Below are positions 59,136-64,000 of a DNA stretch of 64,000 nucleotides, one piece after another. The notes beneath the pieces are model-generated. The model did no database searches. It saw nothing but the letters and a program-made list of their open reading frames with translations, and was not told the origin of the DNA. The translations under genes and the position numbers were made by a program. This DNA comes from Acanthosoma haemorrhoidale (Eukaryota > Arthropoda > Insecta > Hemiptera > Acanthosomatidae): NCBI GenBank assembly GCA_930367205.1, contig OV884009.1, positions 91,409,189 to 91,473,188 on the forward strand, read 5' to 3'. Position 1 is the first letter of the stretch. The number at the start of each line of letters is the position of its first letter.

Positions 59136-60306
59136 TTATTAGATTAATTTAAATTAAACACTAATTTGATAGTACATAGTTTACACACTATACAAATTCT
59201 TTATAAATCTAAAAATCCAAGCCTACAAATCGTTGGATAAGGATAGGACAATGATATCCCTACTTGTAAGAAATCATCAAGACGTTTCTCTGTCTTGATA
59301 TGCACATTGATTTATGACATACATTTTGAAAACAATATTTCACACAAGAATGTGGAATTCAAGAACGATTTCATCTTGTGGGATCCCTTTTTCATGAATG
59401 TAAATCCCAGAAGTTCATCATTTAATAAATTACATTTTAAGACAATGGCGTCCTGAAGAACCAAAATTTCTAGCTCTGGTTCATCATTTTGTACTCAAAC
59501 TAGAATGTGTGCAGCCATTTCGGTTACGTAAACATGTCACATAAAATGATTATTAAAATAGGTGACGATTGGGTTAAAGGTTTGAAACTGCTGAAATCAC
59601 TTTTGGAACTGGTCTAAAGTGTAGATAAAAATATAAAATATTATTTTCAAACAATAACGAGTTTATTTCCATAGCTGCAATTAATCAATTTATATAAGAA
59701 AATTCAAACAGTTTTTAAGGAATATTTTATTAAAAACTTTTTTTAAATTAGGTCGTACAGCCACAGTTTTACGTGGCCAAGATGCTTGCGGAAAAATGGT
59801 TAAGCACACCTCACCTAAGTATTATCATTTCCTTAAACCGAAACCACGTAAGTATTCATATAACTTTATTAATCAGTATTATTATATTTTAATGAATAAT
59901 TAAACAAGATAATACTAAACGTTTGGTTAAAAAAAGATTTTAAAATTTAGTTTAAAATTAAACTAAACTTAAAAAAAATTCAATTAAACCTTTTAATTGA
60001 AATTTCAAATTTTGGTTTCTCTCTGCCAATGCAAAGAAAAACAAAAACAGGAATATTTTGAATAATTTACAGATGTTGAAAAAATATTTTAGCTGTAAGA
60101 ATGACAATAGTGTATTTTCGATAATTCTTTAAACATCAGGAACCCTGATATTTTCACCTGTGTTTCTGTCAGTATGTCTATCTGGCCTGGTCTTTCTAAA
60201 TCTGACCTTTCTAAATAAGACCTGAAATTTCGTTTTATTTGCCATCGAATGACCTTGAATATGTAGCCTTCTTGATAAAACATTAGTGAGCTCTCTTAAT
60301 TAATTA
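59136..60306. other. AT-rich spacer, no gene seen
   Basis: No supportable feature. Confidence 0.5.
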
Positions 60307-61223
<917 letters not shown>

Positions 61224-62759
61224 TATTAGAAAACTATAGTTTCTAATTATTTTATAACTAATTAATGTTTTAACGTCCTGAATAATAACAAGTATCATGT
61301 GCCGTCGCTTCATTATAAAAGGTGTCACCAAAAGTCTTAATAAATTTGCATTTGTAACTAAACCTCTAGTTGTTGAAACGGATCACAATTAAATTGTTTT
61401 TTTTTTACTGGTCAGATAAAAAACATATATTTTTTAGACCAACATGGTTTACAATCTAATAAAATAAAGTACATCATTTTTTGCAGTAATACCCAACTGC
61501 TTAAAAAGTATTAAATAAACCCATTACTTACTTTATTTCATTCAATTTGATAAATAAACAATCAATATTTAGAGTTTCTTTTGTCTCAAAGAGAGTAACA
61601 GCTCAAAATTTGTTTCTAAAATAGCTTTGATAAGTATTTACAATGGTTCGTTGTAGTAAATATCTTAAAATCAACTCATAGGATAAAAATGAATGTATGC
61701 ATATTATAATAAAATTGGTGACAGTTAAAAGAATAAAACAACAACCTACATATGATATAACTTTTCATTTATAATTGTTCATATTCTTCTTTTGTTACAT
61801 ACCGAATTGGTGAATTTCCGCACTTAACGAAAATTTTAAAATGGTAACTTATATTACACTAAAAAGTAACTTCACTAACTACAGAGTTTGGAAACCTATT
61901 GTACATAATAAGTCGTTTTAAATATTCCAGTGAGAAAAACATTTCTATTTCCCAAGAAACCAATTAGTTATGTGTTTGGGGAGGGTGTATAGACTTAGGG
62001 AGAGATATAAACCCTTTTCCTCTAGACGGTGTACTTCATCATAAAACTAAAAAAAATAAAATATTTTAGGATTTTTAAATTATCAAAATCAGTTTTTTAG
62101 AAACGTTGGTGAATTCTCTGCCCTCATCTAGATCATATGTGGATATTGCCTATTTTATACGCTATATAAAGATATTTTCTGAAAGTTGGGAAAAAATACA
62201 ATTATCGAGATCTTCGATGATATTGATAAGGATGACCAAACAGATTGCCGCTGATTGTAGCAAGAAGATTTCTTGATGCAAAAAAAAAAAAAAGAAGTCG
62301 AGTTTAATGAGGATTTCCCCAAAACTCTTTGAGGATCAAGGGGGGGGGGGCTAATAGGGCGGCGGTAAGATGAAGGGATATTTGTTGCTTTTACAAACTT
62401 ACAAACCGGCTTTAATCGTGTTTTTTTTTTTTTTTGGTATCGTTCTGTTTAATCCATTTGATGTGTACATTTAAACCCCAAAACTAATTGGGAAAGTGGG
62501 TACAATTTTGACTTTTTATTATCAATGCATTCTGGACTAGAATTGAAGTTAACTATGAAACATAAGAACATATGTAACATTTGTCGTTTTTAAGCATTAA
62601 ATCACTTAATACAGCAAGAACTTTACATTAATAATTTTAGATCGATTTTAAAATATTTAGGACCGCTGTAGTTGAACCGAGATGAAGACACAGAAAATAA
62701 GACTATACCTTATCATTTTATTTACTATTTTAGTTGTGTTATAGATCTAACTATTATTA
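61224..62759. other. AT-rich spacer, no gene seen
   Basis: Includes an A-run (62279-62293), a G11 run (62340-62350) and a T-run near 62420. No gene. Confidence 0.5.
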
Positions 62760-63262
62760 GTCCACAAACACTAAAAATGCTGAGTGGGTATGATGGTCAA
62801 TACCAGGACCTTATGGCATACTTTTCTATCTACAATATCTCGTATGGCCACCACCATATTAGTTGACCATCAGTGAGGGCGAGAGTTAATGGATAAGGTG
62901 TTACCAGGAGCATAAAGATGGGTGGACGAGTGTGGAATTAGAAAAAGCTTTAAGGTATATGAAGTCTAGTACAGTTGGCACAAAATCACTGTGAAGGGGT
63001 GAGTTCGTAATCCTGAAGAGATGGTTGACTGCAATTCTGAGGAATTTCAATAAGAATGTTTAAGCTGCCCCCATAGTTCTAGTCCGTATGTCTTTACTTG
63101 TTTTAGTAACTGTTTTTCATGTGCAGTTTGAAGTGTGTTGAAGTGGTTATAGTTCCTCTCAAGTAATCTGTATAATTGTGCAAATCATTTGTTAAATTAT
63201 TGTCCCTTATGTCTCGTAAGAGGGTTCCAAGTCAGCCTTTTGTCTAGATAGAAGTCTATCTA
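62760..63262 (-). mobile_element. LINE-B RT C-terminal part and 3' tail
   Basis: Read on the minus strand from about 63250: 'LDKRLTWNPLTRHKG', then 'AQLYRLLERNYNHFNTLQTA' and the hallmark 'KTYGLELWG' (about 63095-63065). A diverged ORF2 end and tail follow to about 62760. The 'LDxRLTWNP' strand and 'TYGLELWG' place it in the same jockey-like group as LINE-A. Stops are present. Confidence 0.7.
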
Positions 63263-64000
63263 ACAGTGCACAATCATTTAAAAAAAAAAAAAAAAAAATG
63301 TACTGGTGAAACAGGACTCAAACCCGGGGCTAACTGAAGTATTTCTGGAAGTATATATATATAAAGAAAGTGTACTTTCTTTAATTGGAATTTTCTGCCC
63401 TGTTTCTACTGAGCATTACTAGATGGAGCTATCAGCAAGATCCTAAAAAGTGAGAGGATAGAGAAAGGTTATATTAAGTAACTAAAGTTGTAACTATAGT
63501 GTCAATAGATATGTAATAGTTTTAAACTGTAATTGTCGTTTCTTTGTTTACAGATAAGGTTGTGTAAGCAATATGACTAATTGTTATAATATAAAATATA
63601 GTGAATTTAATTGCTTACTTTTATCACAGAGAAACCGATTTCAGTTTATTCACTCCACCTTCAATAATTGTCTTACGAAATAACAATTGGATTTATAAGA
63701 GCGAAAAGGCTGCAATTCACATTTAACTTTGCGGCATCACCAAAGGATAAGAAGACAAATGTCGTTGTCATAACCTCATTTAAACAGAAGAAAACAAAGA
63801 ATATGCGTTGCTACAAGAGAAAAGGTTTTTGAGTGAACATGAAGAATTGTCAAAGACAGTTATTTATAAAAGTCTGAGAAATAGTTTTACTCAGAGAGGT
63901 TAAGAGAAGACAGTGTGGATTATATTAACTGACAAAATGAAAACAATGTATTTTGTTTAAGAAGGTAATATAATGTTTGAAGATTTATATTTGGAACAAG
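63263..64000. other. Spacer to the window end
   Basis: An A-run at about 63280-63298 is followed by GGACTCAAACCCGGGG, whose complement has a one-mismatch B-box (GGGTTTGAGTCC). No tRNA fold or gene is supportable. Confidence 0.45.

Noticed and set aside
63300..63340. tRNA-like B-box next to an A-run on the minus strand
   Set aside because: One-mismatch B-box only, and no matching upstream tRNA half. The A-run is on the wrong side for a minus-strand SINE.

Overview
The window looks like AT-rich, non-coding nuclear DNA from an arthropod, most likely an insect. The evidence is its transposon content: jockey-like and CR1/RTE-like LINEs, BEL/Pao- and Ty3-like LTR remnants, a piggyBac-type MITE, long AT-rich spacers and micro/minisatellites. 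I found no bacterial-style operon, no rRNA or intact tRNA gene, and no host gene I could defend. Essentially every recognisable coding trace belongs to a decayed mobile element. Family labels (LINE-A to LINE-D, LTR-1, LTR-2, FB) are mine and are used only inside this window.

Layout. 1-2.8 kb: two LINE-A copies, one with a broken ORF1. 3.5-4.2 kb: an LTR-1 solo LTR. 7.3-8.2 kb: a TTAA-flanked piggyBac-type MITE. 9.3-11.5 kb: a nest of LINE-A and LINE-B ends, including a clean 5'-truncated LINE-A with target duplication and poly(A). 12.4-15.3 kb: a BEL-like gag remnant followed by faint Ty3-like polymerase and integrase traces. 16.6-17.6 kb: LINE-B reverse transcriptase remnant. 19.4-19.9 kb: LINE-A, minus strand. 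25.1-26.0 kb: a near-perfect 22-bp satellite. 26.7-27.6 kb: a LINE-A/LINE-B chimera and a 27-bp minisatellite. 28.7-33.1 kb: a cluster of an unfamiliar long-inverted-repeat (foldback-like) element, one arm of which carries an LTR-2 insertion while the second copy preserves the empty site. 34.0-35.0 kb: an LTR-1 solo LTR with perfect target duplication. 37.9-40.3 kb: CR1-like and LINE-A copies on the minus strand. 42.2-43.0 kb: LINE-A reverse transcriptase with an internal deletion. 45-50 kb: weak LINE endonuclease traces and more LINE-A/B. 51.3-51.9 kb: second LTR-2. 55.5-59.1 kb: CR1-like and LINE-A/B remnants. 60.3-61.2 kb: third LTR-1, carrying a 145-bp CT microsatellite. 62.8-63.3 kb: LINE-B, minus strand. 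The rest is AT-rich sequence in which I see no gene.

How the parts relate. LINE-A occurs about twelve times, mostly as 3' ends, as expected for target-primed reverse transcription with 5' truncation. Some copies have internal deletions that join distant coding segments. LTR elements survive only as solo LTRs. The most unusual items are the long-inverted-repeat element with its filled/empty site pair, the twice-occurring tail-to-tail LINE-A/LINE-B unit, a short conserved ORF in the LTR-1 leader, and a satellite whose minus strand is an array of about 40 Pumilio-type motifs. All assignments come from reading motifs by eye; no database search was possible.
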